Positions 43,598-52,277 of a DNA stretch of 64,000 nt are shown piece after piece. Position numbers and translations under genes: made by a program. How positions within the stretch are numbered: position 1 is the first letter of the stretch; each line of letters starts with the position of its first letter. The stretch lies in contig NZ_QCYM01000001.1 in assembly GCF_003075075.1 (NCBI RefSeq), positions 248,001-312,000 of the forward strand, in the 5' to 3' direction. Source of the stretch: Labrenzia sp. 011 (GTDB lineage: Bacteria > Pseudomonadota > Alphaproteobacteria > Rhizobiales > Stappiaceae). The notes beneath the pieces are model-generated. The model was given only the letters and a program-made list of their open reading frames with translations. It made no database searches and had not been told where the DNA came from.

Positions 43598-44173
43598 TCA
43601 AGGGGTCTTTTTCTCTGCCGCCGAGCGGATCAGCTTTTCAAGCAGGCGCGAGAGCTCGCTCTGCTCGTCTTTCGTGAGGCCGTCCACGGCCGCGTGCAGG
43701 GTCTCCACGTAGTCGGGTATCTTTCCCTTGATCAGTCCGAGCCCCTTTTCGGTCAGACAGACCGAGAGGGCGCGACGGTCCTCCGGATGCGGACAGCGTT
43801 CGACCAGTCCGGCTTTTTCCAGCCTGTCGAGCCGTGCGGTCATGCCGCCCGAGCTCATCATGGTGGTGCGGTAGAGTTCGGTCGGCGTCAGCTTGTAGGG
43901 CGGCCCGGAGCGTACAAGCGTCGCCAGCACGTCGAATTCACCGGCTTTCAGGCCGATATCCGCATAGGACGGCACCAGATAATCCCGGGTCATCATATGG
44001 GCCGCTTCATTCAGACGGCCGATCACCACCATCGGCAGCAGTTTTCCGGCAAGCTCGGGCATTTCTTCCAGCCACTGCCGGCGCGCCCGTTCGGCGCGGT
44101 CGAGCAGCAGCTCCGCCGGGTCACCGAAGAGGTGTGGAGTAGGCTTGCCTGGATCTCTGGATTTGATGGTCAT
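43598..44173 (-). CDS. MarR-family regulator
   Basis: A 191-residue winged-helix regulator. The DNA-binding core reads LKAGEFDVLATLVRSGPPYK, then TPTELYRTTMMSSGGMTARL and the wing LVERCPHPEDRRALSVCLTE with the family's DRR motif. It is divergent from an EamA-type transporter gene, and palindromic repeats lie between them, so it probably represses itself and the transporter. Start at the ATG 44173; ATG 44203 is also in frame. Confidence 0.92.
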   Translation of the reverse strand: MTIKSRDPGKPTPHLFGDPAELLLDRAERARRQWLEEMPELAGKLLPMVVIGRLNEAAHMMTRDYLVPSYADIGLKAGEFDVLATLVRSGPPYKLTPTELYRTTMMSSGGMTARLDRLEKAGLVERCPHPEDRRALSVCLTEKGLGLIKGKIPDYVETLHAAVDGLTKDEQSELSRLLEKLIRSAAEKKTP

Positions 44174-44301
44174 GTTCTGGTTCCCGAAAGACCCTGGCTG
44201 CACGCGTCAGGTCGATCTGTTCAAGGTCCGGAAAAGACACGCCATTCCGGTGACCGCGATGAGGAGATGCGTTCCTTCCTTACAAAGAAATTCAACCTGA
44301 C

Positions 44302-44339
44302 TCAAGAATCTTGATATAAAGTATCTTGAAATAAAGATA
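44302..44339. promoter_or_regulatory. Candidate MarR operators between the MarR and EamA genes
   Basis: TCAAGAATCTTGA (44302-44314) is an inverted repeat with 6-base arms, and TATCTT/AAGATA (44322-44339) is a second with matching arms. Read as direct repeats, ATCTTGATATAAAGT and ATCTTGAAATAAAGA follow each other. The region is markedly AT-rich. Confidence 0.65.
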
Positions 44340-44401
44340 TATGTTGCTATCTCTTCCCGAAAGCGGACACAGGCCCTAGGCTGGAAGAAAAGGAACATCC
44401 A

Positions 44402-45379
44402 ATGGCGGACACCACCGGACCCGGGCAGCGGCACGGAACCGTAAGCCCCGGCTCCTTGCCTGCGGGCAATGCCGCGGCGCGATTGCTTGACAGGCCGGTC
44501 TCCCTGTTGCTCGTCGTCGGCGGATTTCTGGCACTCTCCACCATCATCGCCAAGGCGGCGCCGGTCCTGGGCTGGCATCCTCTGGCCTTGCTGCAATGGT
44601 CCATACTGGGCGGTGCGGCGGGCCTTTTTGCCCTGACCCGGATTTCCACCCTCAAGGGCGCGCGAACCGGCGAACCGGTCGATCGCAGGAAATTTGCCGT
44701 CTATCTCGGCTGCAGCGGTCTGCTGTTCGTCGTGCCCAACATGATCGCGGTGGTCGCCGCTTCAAAGGTCGGTGCGGGCTTCGTGTCGCTGAGTTACGCC
44801 TTTCCCTTGGTCCTGACCTACGCAATCGCCGTGCTCCTGCGGCTGGAGCACCTGCAACTGTTGCGGGGAGGCGGGGTTCTGGCCGGTCTTGCCGGCGCGG
44901 TCCTGCTTGCCGTCTCCGGGTCGCACCTGTCCATCGAAGCATCGTGGTGGTCGATCCTCGCGCTGTCCATACCGGTGTTCCTGGCGGCCGGAAACATCTA
45001 CCGGACGCTGAAATGGCCGAAAGGTGCCGGTCCGGCCGATCTGGCCGTGGGGATGATGGCCGTCGGGTTTGTCGCGCTTGTCGTCTTTAATACAGCCATG
45101 GACACGCCGGCCGCTCCGGTCTCCTGGACGAGCGGTGCCATCGGGCTGCTTGTCGCGCAGATCGCGATCTTTACCCTTCAGTACGGCCTGTATTTCCGGC
45201 TGCAGCAAACGGCCGGTCCGGTTTATCTGAGCCAGATCGGATCCGTCGCGGCGGTCACCGGCCTCGGGCTCGGATATCTGATTTTCGGAGAAATCCCCGA
45301 TCTTGCAAGGCTGGGGGCGGTCTTCAGCGTCGGAGCGGGGATCGTGCTGGTGACCATGGGGCGGCCGCGAACGCCCTGA
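44402..45379 (+). CDS. DMT/EamA-family transporter
   Basis: A 325-residue inner-membrane protein with about ten helices, of the drug/metabolite transporter superfamily. The two EamA-like halves are visible, with a Pro and small-residue-rich first repeat (FVSLSYAFPLVLTYAIAVLL) and a second ending FGEIPDLARLGAVFSVGAGI. It is divergent from a MarR regulator, which suggests induction by a compound it exports. AAGGA precedes the ATG. Substrate unknown. Confidence 0.9.
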   Translation: MADTTGPGQRHGTVSPGSLPAGNAAARLLDRPVSLLLVVGGFLALSTIIAKAAPVLGWHPLALLQWSILGGAAGLFALTRISTLKGARTGEPVDRRKFAVYLGCSGLLFVVPNMIAVVAASKVGAGFVSLSYAFPLVLTYAIAVLLRLEHLQLLRGGGVLAGLAGAVLLAVSGSHLSIEASWWSILALSIPVFLAAGNIYRTLKWPKGAGPADLAVGMMAVGFVALVVFNTAMDTPAAPVSWTSGAIGLLVAQIAIFTLQYGLYFRLQQTAGPVYLSQIGSVAAVTGLGLGYLIFGEIPDLARLGAVFSVGAGIVLVTMGRPRTP

Positions 45380-45413
45380 TCTTTCGCTGGCAAGCCCCGT
45401 TCTTCGAGGTCTG

Positions 45414-46307
45414 TCAGCCCCAGAGCCATGCGGCTCCGCGCACGCCGGAGCTGTCGCCGTGAACGGCCTTGCGGATCGGTGTCTCGAAGGTATCGGAGAA
45501 GATGAAGGGCAGCATCGCCGGGGGAAGGTCGTCATAGAGCTCGTCGATATTCGACATGCCGCCGCCGAGCACGAAGACGTCCGGGTCCAGCAGGTTTGCG
45601 CTCATGGCAAGCGATCGGGCGAGGCGACTTACATAGGCGTCATAGACCTCGTTGGCCACCGAGTCGCCGGAGCGTTTCAGCTCCATGATCTCGTGTCCCC
45701 TGAGAAGTTCTCCGGTCCTGTCCTTGTAATCGAGCTGAAAGCCGGTGCCCGAGCACCAGCGGTCGATCACGCCCTTGTGGCCGATCCAGCTGTCCGGTCC
45801 CGGAAATTCCTCTGGTTTCAGCCAGGGAACGGTGATGGCGCCCCATTCACCGCCGATGCCGTTCGCACCCAGATGGGCCTTGCCGTCTATGGCGATGCCC
45901 GATCCGCATCCCGTGCCGACAATGATCGCATGCACCACATGTGCTCCGGCGCCGGCCCCGTCCGTGGCTTCGGAAACCGCCAGACAGTTGGCATCGTTCT
46001 GGATGCGCACCGGCCGGCCGAGAACGTCTTCGAGATCCCGGTCCAGCGGTTTTCCGTTCATCCAGGTGGAATTGGCGTTCTTGACCAGCCCGGTCCTGGG
46101 CGAGAGGGAGCCGGGAATGCCGAGGCCCAGTGTGCCGGTCTGCCCGGTGGCCTGTTCGGCAGTATCGACAAGAGTCTTCACGGCGGTGAGGCAGCCGTCA
46201 TAGTCTCCCTTGGGCGTGCCGACGCGCTGCCGGAAGAGTTCTTCTCCCGCATCCGAAAGCGCGATGATCTCGATTTTCGTACCGCCCCAGTCAATTCCCA
46301 GCCGCAT
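45414..46307 (-). CDS. ROK-family sugar kinase (fructokinase-like) lacking the zinc cysteines
   Basis: A 297-residue ROK kinase. The ATP motif is MRLGIDWGGTKIEI, the sugar site is VRIQNDANCLAVSEATDGAG, and the second phosphate motif is IIVGTGCGSGIAIDGK. HLGANGIGGEWGAI leads to the region where ROK proteins carry CGxxGCxE; here it reads IGHKGVIDRW, so the zinc cysteines are absent. GSGTG-like sequence (CSGTGFQLDY) follows as in Mak fructokinases. The likely reaction is phosphorylation of a hexose such as fructose. GGTGAG lies before the ATG. Confidence 0.88.
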   Translation of the reverse strand: MRLGIDWGGTKIEIIALSDAGEELFRQRVGTPKGDYDGCLTAVKTLVDTAEQATGQTGTLGLGIPGSLSPRTGLVKNANSTWMNGKPLDRDLEDVLGRPVRIQNDANCLAVSEATDGAGAGAHVVHAIIVGTGCGSGIAIDGKAHLGANGIGGEWGAITVPWLKPEEFPGPDSWIGHKGVIDRWCSGTGFQLDYKDRTGELLRGHEIMELKRSGDSVANEVYDAYVSRLARSLAMSANLLDPDVFVLGGGMSNIDELYDDLPPAMLPFIFSDTFETPIRKAVHGDSSGVRGAAWLWG

Positions 46308-46687
46308 GTTATCTCACCTGTTTCGTCAGCTCGAAAGCCGCTGCCTGTCCGTCTTCCAACTCGTCCGGCTGTTTGCCGGAGATTTTGAAGGTTTCAAGTA
46401 TATCCGTCATTTCCGCTTCATTCTGGATGACGTCACCAGAAAACCGGAATTTGGGCGTGCACTGACGGAGTTCATGATCTCTCGCGGCAGGTCCGGGCTG
46501 TCGGCGGGATCGGAGGAGTTTTCGGACATTGACCCTTCAGACTGAATTCGGCAACGACCGGGCCAGCCGGCCCGGGTTTCTCGGTTCGCAACCTAATTGA
46601 CAGAGGTCGGGTTGCGTTTTCAAGACTTTGGTTTGATATATCCCGAACCTTGCCCCGGCAACAGGTGGTGCGGCGGAAGCGGACTGA
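46308..46687. other. Divergent intergenic region ROK kinase / DUF6030-like gene
   Basis: About 380 bases with no supported gene. It must contain the promoters of the two divergent genes. The part at 46600-46640 is AT-rich. No repeats stand out. Confidence 0.4.
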
Positions 46688-47644
46688 ATGACAGGCTGGA
46701 CGGACAGGCTAAGGCAGTGGTTTTCCGGGGATGCGGCAAGGCAGCGCGCTCCGGAGGAAAAACAACGGCCAATCCGCAGAACCGGGGCGAGGACGAAGGC
46801 GCCGCACTGGGCTGTGGAAGAGAGCGATCCAACGGTCGATCCGGGTCCGTTCGCGGTAGCGGAGAAGACGACCGGACATCCCCGAAAACCGCCGTTTGTC
46901 ACTTACTATTACGTCTGGGGCACGCTGGCGCTTTTGCTAATGGGCGCCGCTGCCTTCGTGCTGGTCTGGCGGCCAGCTCAAGGCACGGATACGGAAGTGG
47001 CCGGACCGCGCCCTGGTGACCCGCTCCTGCCGCTGGGCGACCGGGAGCGGAAAGAACTGCTCGATCCCTCCCCGGAACTGGGCGCGACTCTGAAGAGCGG
47101 CTTTCACGGAAAACCTGCGGCGCTCTGCGCCGAACTGCATGGTCTCGGGCTGGAAAACCCGGGCTGGAAAAAAGCGCCTTTCCGGCAGGACCGCTGGCAG
47201 TGCGCCTCCGAACTGGTGCCGCTGACCACGCCCAGTGTCGACTACGGTTCCACGACGCTGTTTTTTCTGCTTCGTGGACCTTCGGAAGACAGGATCGATT
47301 ATCTGCGCCTCAAACTGGTGGTCGAGGACCCGAAACAGAAGCAGATCGGTCTGGACGCGGTCTGGCTGGTCATCGACGCGCTCACCGGCCGTTACGGCTG
47401 GACGGTTCCGGACAGCTTCCGGGAGGCCGTATCCCGGTTCAAGGGTCTCGAGACCATCCATCGCGGTGTCAGACTGTCCGTTGCCCCGGAGGATCCGCAA
47501 CTGACCGGCGATCCGCTGGCCAGCCGGCGGCTCAACATCATCCTGAATTTCGGCGAGCCGGATCTGATCCGGCCCGCCGATCGTTTCGAAAAGGCGCCGC
47601 CGCTCGAAAGCGGCTGGGGGGCTGAGCCGGCCGGAACGCGATGA
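46688..47644 (+). CDS. DUF6030-like membrane-anchored protein
   Basis: A 318-residue protein. Residues 1-70 are hydrophilic and basic, one transmembrane helix spans about 75-95 (YYVWGTLALLLMGAAAFVLV), and the remaining 220 residues form a probable periplasmic domain with two Cys (CAELHGLGLENPGW and WQCASELV) that may pair. The sequence resembles what I remember of the DUF6030 family; the function is unknown. It stands alone. Confidence 0.7.
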   Translation: MTGWTDRLRQWFSGDAARQRAPEEKQRPIRRTGARTKAPHWAVEESDPTVDPGPFAVAEKTTGHPRKPPFVTYYYVWGTLALLLMGAAAFVLVWRPAQGTDTEVAGPRPGDPLLPLGDRERKELLDPSPELGATLKSGFHGKPAALCAELHGLGLENPGWKKAPFRQDRWQCASELVPLTTPSVDYGSTTLFFLLRGPSEDRIDYLRLKLVVEDPKQKQIGLDAVWLVIDALTGRYGWTVPDSFREAVSRFKGLETIHRGVRLSVAPEDPQLTGDPLASRRLNIILNFGEPDLIRPADRFEKAPPLESGWGAEPAGTR

Positions 47645-47648
47645 CCTC

Positions 47649-48575
47649 TCAGCGGTCCGGCAGCGGAATGAATTCTTCCGCGTCGCCCGGCACCGTGTCG
47701 AACCGACCGAGCCGCCAGTCTTCCTTGGCCTGTTCGATCCGCTCCCTGGAGGAGGAAACGAAGTTCCACCAGATGTACCGCTGTCCGTCCATCGGCGCAC
47801 CGCCGAGAACGACGAAGCGGGCCGGTTCCGGCGAGCTGTTCTCCACCACAAGGTGATCGCCCGCCTTGAAGACGAGCAACTGGGCCGGATCGAAGCTCTG
47901 ACCGGCGATGCTGATCTGGCCGCTGACCGTATAAAGCCCGCGTTCCTCCCAGCCCGCGTCGAGCGGAATCTTGGCCCCGGGCTCCAGGGAGACATCGGCA
48001 TAGAACATGTCCGAAGCGGTTTCGACCGGAGCCCTGTGACCGTAGAGCTCGCCGGCGATCAGTTTGACGGAAGCGCCCTTGTCGGACAGTTCCGGCTGAG
48101 CCTGCGAACCGAAATGCTGGAAGGCCGGGGCGCCTTCCTCCAGGTGTTTCGGCAGGGCCACCCAGCTTTGCAGGCCGAACAATGGCCGCTTCTCGAGAAG
48201 ACGTTCCGGCCGTTCGCGTTCGGAATGCACGATGCCCTTGCCTGCGCTCATCCAGTTCAGTGCGCCGGGCGTGATGGCGATCTCGGTTCCGAGACTGTCG
48301 CGGTGATACATTTCCCCTTCGAACAGATAGGTGACCGTCGCCAGACCGATATGCGGGTGCGGGCGCACATCGATGCCGCCGCCGACAAGCAGTTCGGCCG
48401 GACCCATCTGGTCGAAGAAGATGAACGGGCCGACCATGCGGCGCCGCGCGGAGGGCAGGGCCCGGCGAACCGAAAAGCCGCCGAGATCTGATGTGCGCGG
48501 CACGATAATCGTCTCAATCGGATCGCAGCTTGCCGCATTCCCGGGAACGGGGTCAGGTATATTCAACCAGCTCAT
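47649..48575 (-). CDS. Pirin-family protein
   Basis: A 308-residue bicupin of the pirin family, some members of which show quercetinase activity. The metal motif is in RPHPHIGLATVTYLFEGEMY, followed by HRDSLG and GKGIVHSERE. The C-terminal cupin has lost metal ligands as usual. The ATG at 48575 follows AAGGAGAGG. It is convergent with the DUF6030-like gene, only four bases from its stop. Confidence 0.93.
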   Translation of the reverse strand: MSWLNIPDPVPGNAASCDPIETIIVPRTSDLGGFSVRRALPSARRRMVGPFIFFDQMGPAELLVGGGIDVRPHPHIGLATVTYLFEGEMYHRDSLGTEIAITPGALNWMSAGKGIVHSERERPERLLEKRPLFGLQSWVALPKHLEEGAPAFQHFGSQAQPELSDKGASVKLIAGELYGHRAPVETASDMFYADVSLEPGAKIPLDAGWEERGLYTVSGQISIAGQSFDPAQLLVFKAGDHLVVENSSPEPARFVVLGGAPMDGQRYIWWNFVSSSRERIEQAKEDWRLGRFDTVPGDAEEFIPLPDR

Positions 48576-48782
48576 CTGCCTCTCCTTGAGTATCAACGTG
48601 CGTCCGGAAATCAGATAGGGCGCTCCGTGCAACAAAGTCCATTGAACAGTGTGTTTCCATCTCGCCGCTTGATGCGGATTTCATCGGGTGGGCAAGGCAA
48701 ATCCGGATGCGGGATTGACTGAACGGTCCCTTCGGCCGCAAACAGTCCGGCCGACCGGATTTCAGCCCTCTGGATGTTTTCA

Positions 48783-49388
48783 ATGAACCTCGATCCGTTT
48801 TACCCCATCGTCGATAGCTCCGACTGGATCGCGCGGCTGGTGCCGCTCGGCGTCAGGCTGGTTCAACTCCGCATCAAGGACGCGCCGCAAGACAGGCTGC
48901 GCCGTGAAATCGCCGCTTCGAAAGCGGTTTGCGAAGATCATGGCTGCCAGTTGATCGTCAACGACCACTGGCAGCTCGCCATCGAGGAGGGATGCGATTT
49001 TGTTCATCTGGGCCAGGAGGATCTTGCCGAGGCGGACGTCAGGGCCATCCGCAAGGCCGGTCTCCGTCTGGGCGTTTCCACCCATGACGGCGAGGAACTG
49101 GAAACGGCGCTGTCCGTGGAGCCCGACTATGTCGCGCTGGGACCGGTCTATCCGACCGGGTCGAAGGACCTCAAATGGGCGCCGCAGGGTCTGGACAGGA
49201 TTGCTGGCTGGAAACGGCAGATCGGCGGACTGCCGCTGGTTGCCATCGGCGGTCTGACGCTGGAACGGGTATCCGGCGTTTTCGAAAACGGCGCCGATGC
49301 CGCGGCCGTCATTTCCGACGTGACCGGCAATCCGGATCCGGAAGCCCGGACACGGGCATGGCTGTCGCTCACGGCACAATGGCGGTAG
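48783..49388 (+). CDS. thiE: Thiamine phosphate synthase
   Basis: A 201-residue TIM-barrel enzyme coupling the pyrimidine and thiazole parts of thiamine. Motifs are LVQLRIKDAP, LIVNDHWQLAIEEGCDFVHL, GVSTHDGEEL, YVALGPVYPTGSKDLKWAP and PLVAIGGLTLERV. No TPP riboswitch is visible in the 200 bases before it, and no other thi genes are near. I use the ATG at 48783; an ATG at 48774 is in frame. Confidence 0.92.
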   Translation: MNLDPFYPIVDSSDWIARLVPLGVRLVQLRIKDAPQDRLRREIAASKAVCEDHGCQLIVNDHWQLAIEEGCDFVHLGQEDLAEADVRAIRKAGLRLGVSTHDGEELETALSVEPDYVALGPVYPTGSKDLKWAPQGLDRIAGWKRQIGGLPLVAIGGLTLERVSGVFENGADAAAVISDVTGNPDPEARTRAWLSLTAQWR

Positions 49389-49428
49389 GAGCGGATTGAT
49401 CGAACCGCTTTCCGGTTCCGGCAACCCT

Positions 49429-50310
49429 TCACGCGAATATCGCCTTGTCGTGCGCGACCTGATCGCGCAGGAAGTCCTGGACGGCCGCGACATGGCGCAG
49501 GGGGCGGGAGCTTTCATGGGTCACCATCCAGTAGGCCCGGTGAATCCGGATGTCCGGCAGAACCGCAACAAGGCCTTCGTCGCCGCGAGCGATGAAATCG
49601 TGCAGGATGCCGATCCCCGAGCCTGCGCGCACAGCTTCCGTCTGACCGAGGGCGGAAGCGATTTCGAAGCGGGCCGACCAGTCCCGGGTGATTTCCGTGC
49701 CGTAGCTGAGCGAGGGAGAATAGAGAATGTCCTCGACGTAGCCGATCAGATCGTGCTCGATTAAATCGCCTGAATTGCGCGGAGTGCCCCGCCGCTCGAG
49801 ATAACTCCTTGAGGCATAAAGGCCGAGGGCATAGTCCACCAGTTTGCCCGCGACAAGGCGCCCGGTTTCCGGCCGGTCGATGGTCACGGCGATGTCGGCT
49901 TCGCGCCGTGACAGGGAAAAGGAACGGGGCATGGGCACGAGCTGGATGGTCAGGCCGGGATGTTTCGCGGTGAGCTTGCCGAGACGCGGTGCCAGATAGG
50001 CCACGCCGAAGCCATCGGGCGCCCCGATGCGCACCGTGCCGGAAATGCCCGGCGTATCTCCCCCCAGTTCCGCCCGCGCGGCGATGGCTTCCGCTTCCAT
50101 CCGTTCGGCCCGTTCAAAGAAACGGCTGCCGCTGTCGGTCAGGGTGCATCCGGAGGTGGACCGGTCGAACAGGCGGGTGCCGAGACTTTCTTCCAGGGCG
50201 GTGAGCCGCCGGGCAACCGTTGCATGGTTCACCCCCAGCCGCCGCGCCGCCGCGAGTATCTGCCCGGTGCGTGCGATCGCCAGGAATATGCGGATATCGT
50301 CCCAGTTCAC
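49429..50310 (-). CDS. LysR-family regulator
   Basis: A 293-residue LysR-type regulator. The HTH reads FLAIARTGQILAAARRLGVN followed by HATVARRLTALEESLGTRLF, and the effector domain follows from about residue 90. The start is a GTG at 50310 because the conserved MNWDDIRIFL begins there; the frame upstream shows no similarity. It is divergent from the methylmalonate-semialdehyde dehydrogenase gene and may regulate it. The effector is unknown. Confidence 0.9.
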   Translation of the reverse strand: MNWDDIRIFLAIARTGQILAAARRLGVNHATVARRLTALEESLGTRLFDRSTSGCTLTDSGSRFFERAERMEAEAIAARAELGGDTPGISGTVRIGAPDGFGVAYLAPRLGKLTAKHPGLTIQLVPMPRSFSLSRREADIAVTIDRPETGRLVAGKLVDYALGLYASRSYLERRGTPRNSGDLIEHDLIGYVEDILYSPSLSYGTEITRDWSARFEIASALGQTEAVRAGSGIGILHDFIARGDEGLVAVLPDIRIHRAYWMVTHESSRPLRHVAAVQDFLRDQVAHDKAIFA

Positions 50311-50585
50311 CGGATACCACTTTCCCGTCCTGCACCGGCCCTCTCCGCGCAGGCGGTGACCGGGGCTTCCGGACGTTCCGGCCGGCATGACAAGGAGGGG
50401 AATTGGACCTATCGTTCCGGCACTGAAATTCATTCGATGGGTTTCAAATGCCATAACTATAAAAAATGCACAACAGATCCGGAATACTGCGGCTTGTTTA
50501 TCGCAAAAATAAAAGTCAAAAAGACTGCGGATTAAGAGCCAGGAACAGGGCCTGCATGCGGCAGGACGTATGGGAGAAACGCAAA
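50311..50585. promoter_or_regulatory. Divergent promoter region LysR / dehydrogenase
   Basis: A 275-base divergent region with an AT-rich stretch at 50450-50525. It probably holds both promoters and a LysR site. I cannot name an exact site. Confidence 0.4.
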
Positions 50586-52085
50586 ATGCAGAAGATCGGT
50601 CATTTTATCGGCGGCAAGCACGTGGAGGGCACGTCCGGCCGCTTCGCGGATGTCTATAATCCGGCCACCGGCGAGGTCCAGGCCCAGGTCGCGCTCGCCA
50701 GTCAGGCGGAAATGGATGCGGCCGTTGCCAATGCCGCCGCCGCGCAGCCGGCCTGGGCAGCAACCAACCCGCAGCGCCGCGCCCGCGTGATGATGAAATT
50801 CGTCGACCTGCTCAACCGGGACATGGACAAGCTTGCCGAAGCGCTGTCGCGCGAGCACGGCAAGACCCTGCCGGATGCCAAGGGCGACGTGATCCGCGGC
50901 CTGGAAGTCGCCGAATTCTGCATCGGCGCGCCGCATCTGCTCAAGGGCGAGTTCACCGAAGGCGCCGGTCCCGGCATCGACGTATATTCCATGCGCCAGC
51001 CGCTCGGCGTCGTCGCCGGGATCACGCCGTTCAACTTTCCGGCCATGATCCCCATGTGGAAATTCTGCCCGGCGATCGCCTGCGGCAATGCCTTTATCCT
51101 GAAGCCTTCCGAGCGTGATCCCTCCGTGCCGATCATGCTGGCCGAACTGATGATCGAAGCCGGTCTGCCTGCGGGTATCCTGAACGTCGTCAACGGCGAC
51201 AAGGGCTCTGTGGATGCCATCCTCGACGACGAGACCATTCAGGCCGTCGGCTTTGTCGGCTCCACGCCGATTGCGCAGTATGTCTATTCGCGTGCAACCG
51301 CAAACGGCAAGCGGGCACAATGCTTCGGTGGTGCGAAAAACCACATGATCATCATGCCGGACGCCGACATGGATCAGGCCGCCGATGCCCTGATCGGTGC
51401 AGGCTATGGCGCTGCCGGGGAACGTTGCATGGCGGTTTCCGTCGCGGTTCCGGTCGGGGAAAGCACCGCCGACGCCCTGATCGAAAAGCTCGTCCCGAAG
51501 GTCGAGGCGCTCAAGATCGGTCCCTATACGGCCGGAAACGATGTGGACTTCGGTCCGCTGGTCACGAAGGAAGCCCTTGGGCGTGTGAAGGGACTTGTGG
51601 AGCAAGGCGTCAAGGAAGGCGCGAAACTGGTCGTCGACGGCCGTGACTTCTCCCTGCAGGGTTATGAAGACGGGTTCTTCATGGGCGGTTGCCTGTTCGA
51701 CAATGTCACCAAAGAGATGGAGATCTACAAGACCGAGATCTTCGGTCCGGTGCTGTCCGTGATCCGTGCCAAGACCTACGAGGAAGCCCTCGATCTGCCG
51801 ATGAGCCACGAATACGGCAACGGCACGGCGATCTTCACCCGTGACGGCGATACGGCGCGGGACTTTGCTGCGCGCATCAATATCGGCATGGTCGGCATCA
51901 ACGTGCCGATTCCGGTGCCGATCGCCTATCACACGTTCGGCGGCTGGAAGAAATCCGGCTTTGGTGATCTCAATCAGCACGGTCCGGACGGGTTCAAGTT
52001 CTACACCCGCACCAAGACAGTCACCTCCCGCTGGCCTTCCGGCCTGAAGGATGGGGCCGAGTTCTCCATTCCGACGATGAAATAG
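50586..52085 (+). CDS. mmsA: CoA-acylating methylmalonate-semialdehyde dehydrogenase
   Basis: A 499-residue aldehyde-dehydrogenase-family enzyme making propionyl-CoA (or acetyl-CoA) from methylmalonate (or malonate) semialdehyde, in valine or inositol breakdown. The catalytic Cys is in GYGAAGERCMAVSVAV, the NAD segment is VAGITPFNFPAMIPMWKFCP, and GFVGSTPIAQYVYSRA and FGGAKNHMIIMPDAD are typical of the MmsA/IolA group. GGGAGAA precedes the ATG. No other valine or inositol genes adjoin. Confidence 0.95.
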   Translation: MQKIGHFIGGKHVEGTSGRFADVYNPATGEVQAQVALASQAEMDAAVANAAAAQPAWAATNPQRRARVMMKFVDLLNRDMDKLAEALSREHGKTLPDAKGDVIRGLEVAEFCIGAPHLLKGEFTEGAGPGIDVYSMRQPLGVVAGITPFNFPAMIPMWKFCPAIACGNAFILKPSERDPSVPIMLAELMIEAGLPAGILNVVNGDKGSVDAILDDETIQAVGFVGSTPIAQYVYSRATANGKRAQCFGGAKNHMIIMPDADMDQAADALIGAGYGAAGERCMAVSVAVPVGESTADALIEKLVPKVEALKIGPYTAGNDVDFGPLVTKEALGRVKGLVEQGVKEGAKLVVDGRDFSLQGYEDGFFMGGCLFDNVTKEMEIYKTEIFGPVLSVIRAKTYEEALDLPMSHEYGNGTAIFTRDGDTARDFAARINIGMVGINVPIPVPIAYHTFGGWKKSGFGDLNQHGPDGFKFYTRTKTVTSRWPSGLKDGAEFSIPTMK

Positions 52086-52106
52086 ATCGACAGCGGAATT
52101 CATGGG

Positions 52107-52136
52107 AAAAGGCGGTGCGTTTGCGCCGCCTTTTTT
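52107..52136 (+). terminator. Rho-independent terminator of mmsA
   Basis: AAAAGGCGG (52107-52115) pairs with CCGCCTTTT (52126-52134), with further pairs in the loop, and six T follow the GC stem. It lies 22 bases after the mmsA stop. Confidence 0.92.
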
Positions 52137-52277
52137 CTTGCCACGGCCACGGTACCCTGGCGCGTGGAGCGTCGGATGCGGTTCCGTCCCTTATCTTCGG
52201 CAGGGGCGCCGGGATCTGAAAATCCGTTTGCCGGTGGAACTTGAAAAGCGGGCGCGGTAAGACGGGAGAGGGGGGCC

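Noticed and set aside
46210-46545. A 111-codon plus-strand frame beyond the ROK start
   Set aside because: Its first part is antisense to the ROK gene and the rest lies in the divergent promoter region; no ribosome site or family features.
48576-48782. Possible TPP riboswitch before thiE
   Set aside because: I looked for the conserved CTGAGA and late ACC/GATC elements of the THI box and did not find them.
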